The position numbers were made by a program, and so were the translations under genes. The notes beneath the pieces are model-generated. The model searched no databases. It was not told the DNA's origin and saw only the letters and a list, made by a program, of their open reading frames with translations. DNA of 64,000 nt from Kappaphycus alvarezii (Eukaryota > Rhodophyta > Florideophyceae > Gigartinales > Solieriaceae). Location: positions 1,054,001 to 1,118,000 of the forward strand of contig NADL03000006.1 in NCBI GenBank assembly GCA_002205965.3, read 5' to 3'. Below, one piece after another: positions 10,913 to 20,920 of the stretch. Each line of letters opens with the position of its first letter. Within the stretch, counting starts at the first letter, position 1.

Positions 10913-12160
10913 TGACAGCTGACATGAATTAGTGTATATCGCCGGGAGTTGCATCTCGATGTTTCCTAAAAAATTTAGGTATAATTTAATTATATTCTGC
11001 ACATATTTACAAATTGTACAAGGTCTCTCTCCTCTCTGTATATAGGTCACATTGGTGCACAACCACCATCTTCGTCTATTCGTTGCACTTTGTAAGCAGA
11101 TATACAGTACAGTACCAACAAATACAGGCGTGAATTATTTTTTAGATACTTTAACGAAATAAACTTTTGCAGTCCTTAACTCGCGGACAGCTGACATGTA
11201 TTTCACATGTCCAACGGATATACAGCGACTCGAAAGGTGCAACAAGTACTCAAACCGACCACATCTTCCATGCATTAAAATAACCCAAAAATTCCCCCCT
11301 CTTTTACGTTGCATTCTGAAGCGGCGAGATTTCCTAAATTGCTCGTGTTTCACGGCATGCTTTCACGGGCCCAACTCGACCTCTGTCAATCGACAACTTT
11401 GCAATACTTTGAACTACGTACGCGCATCACTCGAACATCCAAAAACACCTCATCCTGGCATCCTGCATCACACTGCAACCCCAGAAATCGTCCTCCCAAC
11501 TCCCTGCATTCCGCTCCGTCCAAAGCCGACACTCACTGTAAACCGGCGCCCTCGCCCATAACATTTCCTGGGCAGAAATGCAACAGTTGGTGTCGGCCGG
11601 ACCTCACACACCCAACCAACCCCTATTTAAACCTCGGCACCCGTTCCCAAAGCCTGACTCCTCCTCACAACACCTTCACTTCTTCATCCCCCCCGATTCC
11701 TCTCCCCAAAATAACTCCTTCCTTCCTTAATACAAAACCGCAAAAGACACTAACCATGACGACCAGATCTCGAGATTCAGACACTGATCCGAGAGCACGA
11801 GGATACCTTGCGACATATGGTTGCCTCGCACAACAGTCCAGCAGCATGGGGCCTGTTGCGAGATCTGGAAGCGGCAAAGAAGGAATAGAAGGCCATCCTC
11901 AAAGAGGAGAAGAGGGAAGCCAGGCGCGGTATCAAGAAAGAGCGCAGGCGGCGAATGAAGAAAAGCCTCCAACCACGCATCGCCGGGGGTAAACGAGACG
12001 AGCTGTCACAGAAATATCGGCCTTGTTTCAAAATTTGCGTATCTAAGTTAGAAATTTAGGCCTCTAGCAAATGTAAATATTTACAAATCGTGAAATCGTC
12101 TATCTTGCTCTACATACGGCACCAGGTGATTATTCGCAGGTGTCAGTTTGCACTCAATTC
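10913..12160 (+). repeat. repeat F, copy 1, with promoter and broken ORF
   Basis: From tgacagctgacatgaatta the sequence matches 38272 onward almost base for base, except for an extra ~200-bp segment at about 11217-11412 that is missing in copy 2. It contains a TATATAGG box at about 11040, a second TATTTAAA box at 11624-11631 and an ORF start at 11756. The similarity between the two copies continues without a break into the convergent non-LTR fragment at 12224 onward, so the two parts form one ~2.3-kb duplicated unit. Confidence 0.7.
11756..12059 (+). pseudogene. basic coiled-coil ORF, frameshifted copy
   Basis: This is the same gene as the intact 101-codon frame at 38996. Two bases are missing just after the start (acgaccagatct in place of acgaccacagatct), so the ATG frame leaves the correct one after three codons and reads an unrelated Arg/Ser/Gly-rich sequence. 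The correct frame can be followed downstream to the stop near 12059. Its TATTTAAA box lies about 125 bp upstream of the ATG. Confidence 0.6.
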
Positions 12161-12223
12161 GGAACGGAACGGAAAATCGTTACTAGTTCTAAGTCACGAA
12201 AATGTGCAGAGAGTATTCAAAGA

Positions 12224-13510
12224 TCAACTACGCAGGCAGGCGGCGGTGGCAACCTGTTGCACGTGCATCACTTGGAGGCTAAACGCTAAGCGAGTAACGA
12301 AGTCGCGAAAGCCCTGCTGAGAGAGGAACCACGATGGAAGCAGGGAAGGAAGCGAGGGTCGGAAAAATCTCTGGTTTTCGTCACCCAAGGCGTCATAGAT
12401 ATCAACCCCGACGGGGAAAAGGAAGATATCGTGTTCGTGGCAGTAATCGCCGTAATAACAATGTTTCTCGCGCCCTACGAGTGTCGTGACAGCGCCTGTG
12501 GTACTTGCACTTGGCGAGATGCGGCAGCGAGCAGAAGGATGGGCAATAGTAGCGTCGACGGCATCCAAGACGGGCGCGACGTCGACATAGCGCTGGGAGC
12601 AGACCATACGACGAGTAGATCTGGGAGTAGCGCGATACCGAGACTGATAGCCAGGGCGACCTTCCACACAGGGGAGGCCATGTACGTACCACAGTGGGGG
12701 TGAGGAAGCGAAGAGAAAACGGAATAGGAGAACCATATGCGGACGGAGAGGACCCGTGCTCGGTCGGGTGTTGCTGCAAACAAGAACTACCTGTTACACT
12801 TAAGAAAGCATGAGGTTAGTTGTGATCGCAGATTGGAGCATTTCACCGGGGGCGGGCGAAGAACAACGCTCGAAAGGGCAGTAGCCGTTGGCGACGAAGA
12901 CAGTTGCAGATGGCGGGAAGATAGAAGCGAGATTGCAGACCGGGGGACCTCTTCGAAATGGCGGTCATGGGAAAGGATCAGTAGGTCGGAGATAAGATGG
13001 ATACAATCGATTACAGATGATGCGTACCCTGCCTCGGTAATGTTTGCCGTCTGCAGGAGACCGAGATCGCCCATTGAAAAGGGAAGAGAGGCCGGGAGCC
13101 AGGTCTGATCCGAGCAGGGCAATTGCAATTGGTGGAACGGTTCCCTCTGCTTCTGATCGAAGCTGGCGGCGAGTACCGCCGATTGAGTGGAGGGAAGCGT
13201 ACGTATCAAATGGATGACCTTAAGGCATTCGCAGGGAATCGGTGAAGGTGGAAACCCAATTTTGCATCGTTCAGAGCTCGGAGAGAGTGGAAGCTACGGC
13301 CCATGGTGGTTCGACGTTCTGTGAAGAACTCGGAAACAGACTTGTCCGAACCAATTAGAGATCCCAGTACAGAAAAAGCGGGGGATAGAAAAGGGGCAGT
13401 AGAGTGGAAAAGGGATACGGGAAGGGGAGAAACCGCACACTTCGGTTTTGGAAAGGTTCGGCTGGAATCCAAATGGAACCATTTCGAGGTAGATAAACGG
13501 ATGTAGTCAC
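12224..13510 (-). pseudogene. non-LTR retrotransposon, C-terminal half (copy F1)
   Basis: Minus-strand frames shifted by indels together give the RT thumb, the GDLGLLQTANITEAGYASSV segment, and a C-terminal region that matches the zinc-finger/endonuclease part of the related copy at 37340-38160. It starts at about 13510 with a stretch matching the sequence just after the YADD box, so the copy is 5'-truncated as is usual for target-primed insertion. The stop at 12224 follows a conserved LAFSLQVMHVQQ ending. It is near-identical to 39470-40497. Confidence 0.7.
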
Positions 13511-13589
13511 AGGGTCACGGAGGCGCAGACACGTTACTGTTTTCTCCTTTCCTTCTTTCTGAACTTCGTTTAGATTCCCCATTTAGAAG

Positions 13590-14110
13590 TGTCAGACGGC
13601 GAAGTAAACTACCCCATCATCCCCCCGATGGCGGCAGCGGCTTTGGAACGAGGGGGAGGAAATCTTTGCGGTAGTGGCAACAAGCAAGTGAGAGGCCCCG
13701 AGGAGTAGAATAGAAACTAATCACAAAGACGGCGGGAAAGAACCTGACGGGGTTACATGCCGTGCCGGGAAAAGGTGCAGTGGGTAACGAAATCGTGAAG
13801 GGGTATAACGGCGGCTAGCGTTGTGGGCGGGAAGGAGGCGAAAGAACTAAAAGCCTCCGGGCCCGAGGGCACCGTCGCTGTCGATGCATATTGGAAAAAG
13901 CAGGGTATCGTAGGAACATAAAACTTCCCTGTCGTGAGAGTGTTTGGAACGTTCGAGGGCTGCTGCTGCGGCTCCGGACAAAACGCCCTGGTGGACACGG
14001 GACTGGACGAGGGATATGCGACGGTAAAAATCAAAGACTAGATCGCGGTGATCGAGACCGTAAGCCTCTGGAATATAAATATCAGCACGAAGCGCCGAAC
14101 GCAAAGAAGC
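13590..14110 (-). pseudogene. non-LTR retrotransposon, C-terminal end (copy E)
   Basis: The minus-strand frame contains an IYIPEAYGLDHRDLVFD segment, equivalent to IYIPAAYGLHSTDIAVYV in the copy at 37820. This is the PD-(D/E)XK-like core of the C-terminal endonuclease. It also contains GALGPEAFSSFASFPPTTL, equivalent to GALGDENQRFFRPSLPSLL in copy F1, and ends with a DFVTHCTFS stretch like the DFVTRLAFS ending of the other copies. Only the last ~170 codons remain. It is more diverged from copy F1 than F1 is from F2, so it is an independent insertion. Confidence 0.65.
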
Positions 14111-14250
14111 GGGGGTTTAACTAGGTGGGAGGGGGTGTTCTAGTACAGCGGTAAAGGCAATTCCCTTGCATAAGCAGTGTAAAGCATTGCAAAGGACATT
14201 GGGATGGCGGGTTTGACCGTTTTCGTACATGCAGGTAAGAGCATCCTTAC

Positions 14251-14283
14251 TGTTAGGCGGGTGCTGATAGGAACGGATGTTTT
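14251..14283 (+). repeat. solo LTR C2, 5' end, cut by element A
   Basis: The stretch tgttaggcgggtgctgatag matches the 5' end of the LTR of element C (36815 read on the minus strand), and continues as gaacggat into a T run. Element A lies within the T run, and the same LTR resumes at 21789 with ttttgtcgccgtc. It is therefore the first 33 bp of an older solo LTR. Confidence 0.6.
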
Positions 14284-14690
14284 TGATCTGCGCAAATTCG
14301 CACACGAAAAAAATCTAGATGAGGACCATGATTGTATACAGTATCGGAATTGGGAAGATATTTTTACAGTTTTTGAATTTGCAAGATATTTTTAATTTTG
14401 GGTGAGTGTGGCAAATTCATCGGTTGATTTTTTCATTTTAGGACACGCTGTCATAGTAGATGTCAGTACAGTTCCAGGTTGTGGGTGATACTACAAGTAG
14501 CTCTGAAAGGTCTATATAATGGCCACATCAATTCCCACCCCTGGCCGATGGGTGGCTGGCATGGGTATGGCACCTAGATATTTACCTTGAGGAAATATCT
14601 CTAATAGTCTCTCTGGTTCACACGATTACCGTGAATGCATTTTATGGTTATTAGTATGTTTGTTTGAGACTTTTGGGGTAGCCAAAAGTC

Positions 14691-14697
14691 TATATAA
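14691..14697 (+). promoter_or_regulatory. LTR TATA box
   Basis: TATATAA in the context aagtctatataagc, conserved in every LTR copy of the family (43965-43971 in element B; reverse-strand equivalents near 6950, 9600 and 35680). It lies just upstream of the strongly conserved R-U5 block and is the likely core promoter for the genomic gag-pol RNA. Confidence 0.7.
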
Positions 14698-14732
14698 GCC
14701 GAGTAAACTGCTTCCTTTAGTGGAGGTGAAGC

Positions 14733-14790
14733 AAGTTGGCAGACAACTTCAAGCCAAGTCCCGAGTAGTAGGAAGTTGAGAGTCAACTTC
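14733..14790 (+). promoter_or_regulatory. tandem hairpins downstream of the LTR TATA box
   Basis: The first inverted repeat is AAGTTG/CAACTT with a 5-nt loop at 14733-14749. The second is GAAGTTGA/TCAACTTC, an 8-bp perfect stem with a GAG loop at 14772-14790. Both would be in the RNA leader if transcription starts after the TATA box, and both recur in the other LTRs with some compensating variation. The role is unknown. Confidence 0.5.
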
Positions 14791-15005
14791 AGACCCAAGA
14801 AAACTTTTTCTTACGCTAGTCGCAGAGCGTCGGTGGTAGACCCTGCCCCTTTTATACTTGCTTGTAGCTTCTCAACTCTCTTCTATATACACTCCCTTTT
14901 GTTCGTTCAACAATACCACGGTAGCACTTTTGTCGCTCGCAACACCTCCTTCTCAGGGTAATTGGTTCTGAGGATCTCTTCCCCCGCCGATTTACCCCTA
15001 TCATT

Positions 15006-15023
15006 TGGTACTCTTGTGGAGGG
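15006..15023 (+). promoter_or_regulatory. primer binding site candidate, element A
   Basis: TGGTACTCTTGTGGAGGG begins two bases after the LTR end and starts with TGG, as needed to pair with a tRNA CCA end. The same sequence follows the 5' LTR of element B (44281) and, on the minus strand, that of element C. I could not assign the tRNA. Confidence 0.55.
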
Positions 15024-15091
15024 GGTTGCACCCGAGGTATTCGAGTTGAGCAGTAGTAAGGAACACTTCGGGGGATTTCTTTTCTGTAATC

Positions 15092-16051
15092 ATGGATCTC
15101 AATGCTGCTCGTATAACGTTCACAGGGGGCAAGACTGAAGACGTTGAGGAGTTTCTTTACACATATGTCAACGTTGTGATGCGAGAGAAGGGCGATGAAG
15201 AGAAGGCCGCAAGTATCTTCGCCTATCTTCATGGTGACGCAAAGCACAAATATAAGTCCAAGTTTATCGACGGGTGGTCTCTTAACGGGAATGGGCGTAA
15301 CTTCGGTGAGGTATGTGAGTGGCTTGTGAAAGAGTATGCTAAGGAGGTAGAACCAGATGAGATGATTCGTACCGCCATAGAGGCCCGGCTCAACTTCGAC
15401 GATTTGTTAAGCTCATTGGTGTACTTGTGTGATCTTTATGAAAAGGCTGGGTTCAACGCCCAAGCCAAGTACGGAATGCTGCGTAAGGCGGCTATGGGGG
15501 ATAAGCGGCTCTCCGATTTCCTCCTCATCAAGGGCCCTCACACTTTTGATGAACTGAAGGGTACCATAGTAGAATTTGTCAAAAATTCGGAGACGTTTCA
15601 GTCACTGAGTGAGGTACCGAGGGAAACCCGCACATCGATGTCTATCGTACATCCTGAAAAGAATTATCAAAGGCCGGCTACTAGTGCAGCGGCATTAGAA
15701 TCTGTCAGGAGCGATGTCAAAAACTTGGAAGAAAGGTTGGAAACCCGATTCGATAATCGACTTGACATGATAACCTCGCAGTTGGAAAGCCTTACTCTTA
15801 CCATTAAGAAGAACCAGTCTGGGGCCCCTAAGGCCGCAGAAGTCTGTTCTTACTGTCACAAGCCTGGACACTTTGCAAACAGGTGTCCTGATAATCCACA
15901 TAGAAACACTCGTTGTGCAAAGTGCGGTCGATATGGGCATCATGAAAGTAACTGCTGGTCTAAAGACAACAGAAGAGCAAATTTATCGGAAGCGAGGAGT
16001 GAGTCAGGGACCAGAGATGAAAATCTACAAAACAGAAGGATCAAAGGTTGA
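15092..16051 (+). CDS. gag: Gag, element A
   Basis: 319 codons from the first ATG after the primer binding site. Gag forms the virus-like particle and packages the element RNA. Residues about 1-190 form the capsid-like region, mostly helical by composition. Residues 200-240 form a heptad-like coiled coil. Two CCHC zinc knuckles follow: Cys252-Cys255-His260-Cys265 and Cys275-Cys278-His283-Cys288, the nucleic-acid-binding part. A Lys/Arg-rich tail ends at a TGA. The pol frame lies in the -1 frame and overlaps the last part of gag, so pol is probably made by frameshifting. Apart from the extreme C-terminus it is identical to Gag of element B. The full length is preserved, so this gene may still be functional. 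Confidence 0.9.
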   Translation: MDLNAARITFTGGKTEDVEEFLYTYVNVVMREKGDEEKAASIFAYLHGDAKHKYKSKFIDGWSLNGNGRNFGEVCEWLVKEYAKEVEPDEMIRTAIEARLNFDDLLSSLVYLCDLYEKAGFNAQAKYGMLRKAAMGDKRLSDFLLIKGPHTFDELKGTIVEFVKNSETFQSLSEVPRETRTSMSIVHPEKNYQRPATSAAALESVRSDVKNLEERLETRFDNRLDMITSQLESLTLTIKKNQSGAPKAAEVCSYCHKPGHFANRCPDNPHRNTRCAKCGRYGHHESNCWSKDNRRANLSEARSESGTRDENLQNRRIKG

Positions 16052-17804
16052 CGGATGCCGGTAACGTATCCATCGCTGAAGAAATCAGTCAAGTCAATGT
16101 GACAAAAAGGGATGGGGAAGGGAACATTTTATCGAAGAAAACCTAGGCTAGATATGGAATGCTGGAGCATATCCCAGCACCTGTACCTCCTCGAACCAAG
16201 AGGTCTGATCAAGTTGTTCCAGGAGTGGGAGTCACTCCGGCCAAGAAGACGAAAAAGAGTAAGAAAGTTAAGAGTATCTCTAAGGACGTACTAGAGTATG
16301 TGAAGAGGTACAATTTGGTGGCTGAGCTTGCATCGGCCCCAACTGGGATAACGTTTGGTCAACTTTTGAGGGGCGACGCAGAGGATGCGAGAAAAGAACT
16401 CAAAAAAATTATCAGGTCTAATAAGTCCGCTAAGGGTAAGAAACTGTTTCTTCAATCGGCCTCGACAGCACCAAGACGTCTTAAGCTGGTACCAGTCAAA
16501 GTATTGGGTAATGAAAACCCAAGCTCTTTCGATTCGGGCTGTTCCAAACCTCATTTCAGAAACTTTGGTGACAGATCTAGGTCTCGAATTATTCCAACTA
16601 CTCGAAAATAACTGTAGCGGATGGAACCGTCTCAAAATGCATGGGCACTGTTGACAAGGTTTCCGTGTTCTTTGGGGACTCTAAAGTTGATGTAGACTTT
16701 CTTGTCATGCCGATCTCCCTTTCGATGCAATCATTGGCTGCCCTACCATGGAAAGACTAGGGACATGCATTGACTTGGGCAACCAAATGGTTTCAGTTAA
16801 TATTGACGGCAGAACCGTGAAGATGCCCCTGGATTTCGACAAAAGCACGCATATCCGAAATTAGAGAAACGGACAGTGAAGATTTCACTTCTAGCTATGA
16901 CAGCGAAGATTCGGAACCAACTAACACTTTCGGAAGTGGAAAAGGGTACCCTCGGGGGTAATGAACATGGCATGGGACGATTATGATTCTGGGTTTGAAA
17001 CAGATGACGACTGGAATTCTAGGATAAGTTTGAAACCCGAATGTGTTTCTTTTTGCGATGATATCGAATCAAAGGACAGAATTCGGAGCATGAAAGAAGA
17101 TTACCTTTGCAAAGAAAATAAGAATACGTCGAATTCCATATATGAAGATGTGAGCACGACGGAAGAGGTCCTTCAAAATATTGAGGTTGAGGATCAAGAA
17201 GAAAAAGGGCGCCAAATGGCAGAAATCCAAGGAAAAGTGCAGCACCTTATAGCCCCCTCAATGAAATACCGACATGTTAACATCTTCCGAAGTAATTGCA
17301 TGGAGCGTTTCAGATCTCAGACATGCAAGTGTACCGGTCACTCACTCATTTGAACTTACCGATACTAAATCAATTTACCACAAGCCTAGACGTCAACCGC
17401 CAAAATATGACCAATTTATCTCAGAAAATGTTACAAGTATGCTGAAAATGATATTATTCGACCAGTTTCATCCCCATGGTCGTTTCCAGTTGTGGTCGCA
17501 CCAAAGAAGGATGGAAAGCTGCGTTTTTGCGTCGATTACCGACAACTGAACCAGAGAATGATACCCGATCGATTTCCGATTCCGAACATAGGAGGAGATC
17601 CTCGAGGACTGAAGGACGGGAGATATTCACCTCAATTGACCTTTACACTGGTATTGGCAGATTCCATTGGATGAAAAATGTAAGGAAAAAACAACTTTAC
17701 CAGCAAAGCCGGTACGTTCAGGTTCGAAGTGATGCCTTTTGGATCTCATGAATGCCCAGCTACATTCCAAAGAATGATGAACGAGGTTTTGAAAAGACTT
17801 TCAT
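16052..17804 (+). pseudogene. pol: Pol protease and reverse transcriptase of element A, broken
   Basis: The same sequence as 45321-47100 of element B but interrupted by many one- or two-base indels. Recognisable pieces are a 150-codon segment at 16159-16611, an acidic spacer at 16961-17353, and the RT stretch [20 protein letters not shown] within 17492-17674. The protease aspartate motif (Asp-Ser-Gly) survives only in a shifted frame at about 16530, and the YIDD catalytic box region at about 17820 has an extra base. Substitutions are few compared with indels, which is more typical of uncorrected sequencing or very recent decay than of ancient loss. Confidence 0.8.
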
Positions 17805-18851
17805 TTGCAAGAGTTTATTATCGATGATGTCGTCATATTCTCAGAAACATTGGATCAGCACATCTCGCACGTCAAGACAGTTGTGGAGAGGATATCGGAG
17901 TATAGCTTGAAAATTAAGTTGAGCAAATGCTTCTTTGCGAAAACTTCTATCCAATTACTCGGTCATATCGTCGACCAAGAGGGAATTAGAGTGGATCCAG
18001 AGAAAACGAAAAAAATAAAGTTGGCACCAAGGCCCGCTTCAAAGACGGAGGTCCGAAGCTTCTTAGGACTGGCCTCATATTACAGAAGATTTATCAAAGA
18101 TTTCGCCAAGACTGCAGCACCGTTACATGCCAGCACTACGAAGAACGGAAAATTTTACTGGAACAAGGAAATGGAAACTGCATTTCAGGAGCTTAAAGAT
18201 AAGCTATGTGTCCCCCCAGTTCTCATGTACCCAGATTTCAAGAGACCATTCGTTGTGGAGACAGATGCCTCAGAACGGTCTTTGGGTGCCGTTTTGTCCC
18301 AAAAAGATGAAAACGGAAGACTACACCCTGTTCAATTCGCAAGCCGAACTCTGAATGATGCGGAAAAGAGATACTCAGTCTGCGAGAAAGAAGCGCTAGC
18401 TGTCGTCTTCGCGCTGAAAAAGTTTCGCGTATACCTTTTATCACTCGAGAAATTTGTCTTGATAACTGATCACCAGGCACTTAAAACAGCATTCCAAAAG
18501 AAGGATGTACATCACCGCTTGGCCCGATGGCTCGACATTTTCGCAGAATATCGGTTTGAAATTGTGTATAGACCCGGACGCAATAATCAGCCTGCCGATT
18601 ACCTATCCCGCTTGAGGGACGCACTGATTCCAAATGAAAAAGCTTCGGAGGACATCGTCGGAGTCGCCGAGTTGCAGTTGCCGAACGATAACGAGTACGA
18701 AGCTAATATTCACGGACTGATCAAATTCCTCGATGGACTAGAAATGAGAAAGGTTGATCTTGAACACCGAAATTGGGTACGCAGGAATCAAAAGGCTTTT
18801 ACATTGTGGAATGGGAAACTTTCCGGCACACTAAAGCCGGTCCCCGACTAG
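17805..18851 (+). CDS. pol: Pol segment of element A: RT C-terminus and RNase H
   Basis: A 348-codon frame. It begins at the aspartate pair of the RT active site (IDDVVIFSETLDQHISHVK), continues through the RT thumb (LGHIVDQEGIRVDPEKTKKI and RSFLGLASYYRRFIKDFAK), and then the Ty3-type RNase H with [36 protein letters not shown] and ITDHQALKTAF. It ends in the linker before integrase; a missing T at about 18830 shifts the frame. RNase H degrades the RNA template. The domain residues look intact in this copy. Confidence 0.85.
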   Translation: MQEFIIDDVVIFSETLDQHISHVKTVVERISEYSLKIKLSKCFFAKTSIQLLGHIVDQEGIRVDPEKTKKIKLAPRPASKTEVRSFLGLASYYRRFIKDFAKTAAPLHASTTKNGKFYWNKEMETAFQELKDKLCVPPVLMYPDFKRPFVVETDASERSLGAVLSQKDENGRLHPVQFASRTLNDAEKRYSVCEKEALAVVFALKKFRVYLLSLEKFVLITDHQALKTAFQKKDVHHRLARWLDIFAEYRFEIVYRPGRNNQPADYLSRLRDALIPNEKASEDIVGVAELQLPNDNEYEANIHGLIKFLDGLEMRKVDLEHRNWVRRNQKAFTLWNGKLSGTLKPVPD

Positions 18852-20920
18852 TGGCCCCTTTGAAAGAAAGAATGAAGATCTTGAGGACTTTCCATGATGA
18901 GCTAGGGCATTGGGATCTCGAAACAACCAAAAAATTCGTAACTGAGAGATTCTGGTGGCCCGGTATCCATAAGGACGTCTATAATTTCGTGAAAAGCTGC
19001 GACAACTGCCAAAAATTCACTCCAATACGGAAGTATAAGACAACTCTAAGTTTTCCAGTTTCCGGTCTCTTTGAAACCTTCTCAATTGACTTCGCGGGCC
19101 CGTTCAAGGAAACTTCTTCCGGAAACAAATATCTCCTTATAGGGGTGGAACATCTTACTGGATGGCCAATAGCAGTTGCAGTCGAGGAGGCAAATGCTGA
19201 GGTGGTACTGAGATTCATCGAAAAAGAAATAATTGAACCGTTTGGTCTTCCAAAAAGGATCATCTCGGATAACGCCCTTTGTTTTACTGCAACTTCACTG
19301 CTTCGTTTTTTGGAAGAGAAAGGGATTCAGCTGAAGACCGTTCTCGCATACGCTCCTATGTCCAACGGGAAAGCGGAGAGGATGGTTGGAACCATCAAAC
19401 GAGCAATATCGAAAACTATGTTGGAGAATGAAATCCAGTGGGAAGATGCCTTACCAAAAGTGTTATACGGCTACCGTCGAAGAAGAGGAAGAAATGGACG
19501 CTCACCATTCGAGCTAATGTACGGAAGGGCTCCTAGAATGTTACAGAGAGACATGGAAACAAATATTATCGATGAAGAGAGTAGGGAAGTTGAACTACTG
19601 GCCACCGAAGGCTGGAGATCACACCGCGCGCTAACACAGACAAGAAATAAGGATGCAGAACCTGCAGTCAGAACCTTTTCAGTTGGCTCTAAAGTACTTG
19701 TAGTACATGGAAAAGCAATGCAGCAGGCTGTGAAGTGGCCGGCCTTCCAAACCAAGTACTCGAACCCTTGCATCGTCACGGAGGAAAGACACCCGCACTA
19801 TCAGCTCTGTTCAAGCTCAGGGAAGAGATCAAGGAGGGCCATCCATGCACGTCGTCTGGTCCCTTACCATCAGAGGCCTGAAGAATTCCTTCTCACACAG
19901 GACTATGCGCAACCACGGGGCATACTCATCTTTAACTATAGAATGATTCCTATGGGAGGAAAAAGGGCCTGGGAATGGATCATCTCGGTTACGCGGGACT
20001 ACTACGAACTCCACGTAATCATCCATTTCTACATTAATATATGCCTATGTTTTCGTACGTTGAACGGACCATTGCTACCTGAAGAAGATTTCCGACTATT
20101 AATAAGAGTTCTATTTTCATTCCAAAACGGAAGGTTCACGGAAGCAGGTCCAGAGTTTGTGGAGGTAATATATCATTACTCTATAGGAAGATATGGAATG
20201 GTAGCTGCTGGAGACTTGTCGCAAACGTATCTGAATATTATCCGTCCAATTTACGTATTTCTCAAGAACAACCAAGACGTGCGACTGAGAGGTTACGCCT
20301 TACCCCCGGATATGGAATACAGGCTGGTCCCGTATCCTCTATGGGAACCTTACGTTTCTCCGCCACAAATTGGGAACGTTGGAGGCGGCGAGGATCCTCC
20401 TGAAGCAGTGATGATGACCAGAGGAGGACCTTCAGGAGACAACAACCCGCCCAGAAGAGGTTCCGGTCGTCCCCCGAGAGGACCTCGTGCAGGTCCCAGT
20501 ACGTCAGGAGCTGGTCGCGGCCATTCATCGGGACCGTCCACCACAACTTCATCTCTAGCTCTCCTTCACAACCATGCACAGCATACAGTCGGAAGAAGAA
20601 GATTATCTTTTTGGCTGCGCAATATCTCCGAGGATGCGAACGATGCGCAGGTCATTTCTTATTTCATGATAAGCATCTGTTTATGTTTTAGGGCGCTACA
20701 TGGACCGCACTTATCTTACGAAGATTCGTTCTTGATGATGCGCGTCTTCTTTTCTTATCGACATCCATTCCTCCGGCATCTTCCAGAAGAGTTTGCATAT
20801 CACATATATTTTTTCACTCTTGGAAGATTCGGAAGAGTCACGGAAGAAGAATGTATTCAACCCCACCTCGATGTATCAAACCAATATATGAGGCTATGCT
20901 ACAAAGTGAGGTACCAGTAA
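18773..20920 (+). CDS. pol: Pol segment of element A: integrase and duplicated tail
   Basis: A 715-codon frame. The integrase zinc domain (HDELGH and CDNCQ, an HHCC pattern) is followed by the catalytic core with the Asp of IDFAGPF, the Asp of IISDNA and the Glu of NGKAERM; the last two are separated by 35 residues, the D,D(35)E spacing. A GPY/F-like region follows (to HARRLVPYHQ). The remaining ~300 residues have no known domain: two copies of a ~115-aa unit (about 19995-20340 and 20630-20995) separated by an Arg/Gly/Pro/Ser-rich linker (20420-20560). There is no chromodomain. One lost base at about 20875 shifts the last ~55 codons into 20851-21039. Confidence 0.9.
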   Translation: MGTQESKGFYIVEWETFRHTKAGPRLVAPLKERMKILRTFHDELGHWDLETTKKFVTERFWWPGIHKDVYNFVKSCDNCQKFTPIRKYKTTLSFPVSGLFETFSIDFAGPFKETSSGNKYLLIGVEHLTGWPIAVAVEEANAEVVLRFIEKEIIEPFGLPKRIISDNALCFTATSLLRFLEEKGIQLKTVLAYAPMSNGKAERMVGTIKRAISKTMLENEIQWEDALPKVLYGYRRRRGRNGRSPFELMYGRAPRMLQRDMETNIIDEESREVELLATEGWRSHRALTQTRNKDAEPAVRTFSVGSKVLVVHGKAMQQAVKWPAFQTKYSNPCIVTEERHPHYQLCSSSGKRSRRAIHARRLVPYHQRPEEFLLTQDYAQPRGILIFNYRMIPMGGKRAWEWIISVTRDYYELHVIIHFYINICLCFRTLNGPLLPEEDFRLLIRVLFSFQNGRFTEAGPEFVEVIYHYSIGRYGMVAAGDLSQTYLNIIRPIYVFLKNNQDVRLRGYALPPDMEYRLVPYPLWEPYVSPPQIGNVGGGEDPPEAVMMTRGGPSGDNNPPRRGSGRPPRGPRAGPSTSGAGRGHSSGPSTTTSSLALLHNHAQHTVGRRRLSFWLRNISEDANDAQVISYFMISICLCFRALHGPHLSYEDSFLMMRVFFSYRHPFLRHLPEEFAYHIYFFTLGRFGRVTEEECIQPHLDVSNQYMRLCYKVRYQ

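Larger units (their letters stand above)
14284..15003 (+). repeat. element A 5' LTR, 720 bp
   Basis: It runs from TGATCTGCGC to CCCCTATCA. The first ~400 bp (U3) are unlike element B, with a TATATAA at about 14514; from the TATATAA at 14691-14697 onward the R-U5 part is nearly identical to the B LTRs. Two tandem inverted repeats follow the TATA box (14733-14749 and 14772-14790). No long ORF: the 61-codon frame at 14776-14961 recurs only because the R-U5 DNA is conserved. Confidence 0.9.

Noticed and set aside
11309..11992. A 227-codon plus-strand frame in repeat F
   Set aside because: It runs through the promoter and leader and then the frameshifted version of the 101-aa ORF. The intact second copy shows the proper start and frame.
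14776..14961. A 61-codon frame identical in several LTRs (also 21562-21747, and partly 44050-44331)
   Set aside because: It lies in the conserved R-U5 DNA, changes frame between LTRs through single-base indels, and is not preserved in the older LTRs. The DNA, not the reading frame, is conserved.
15695..15943. Minus-strand frames over gag, and similar ones at 44971-45219 and 34458-34700
   Set aside because: These are shadows of the Gag zinc-knuckle region; they recur only because gag is repeated.
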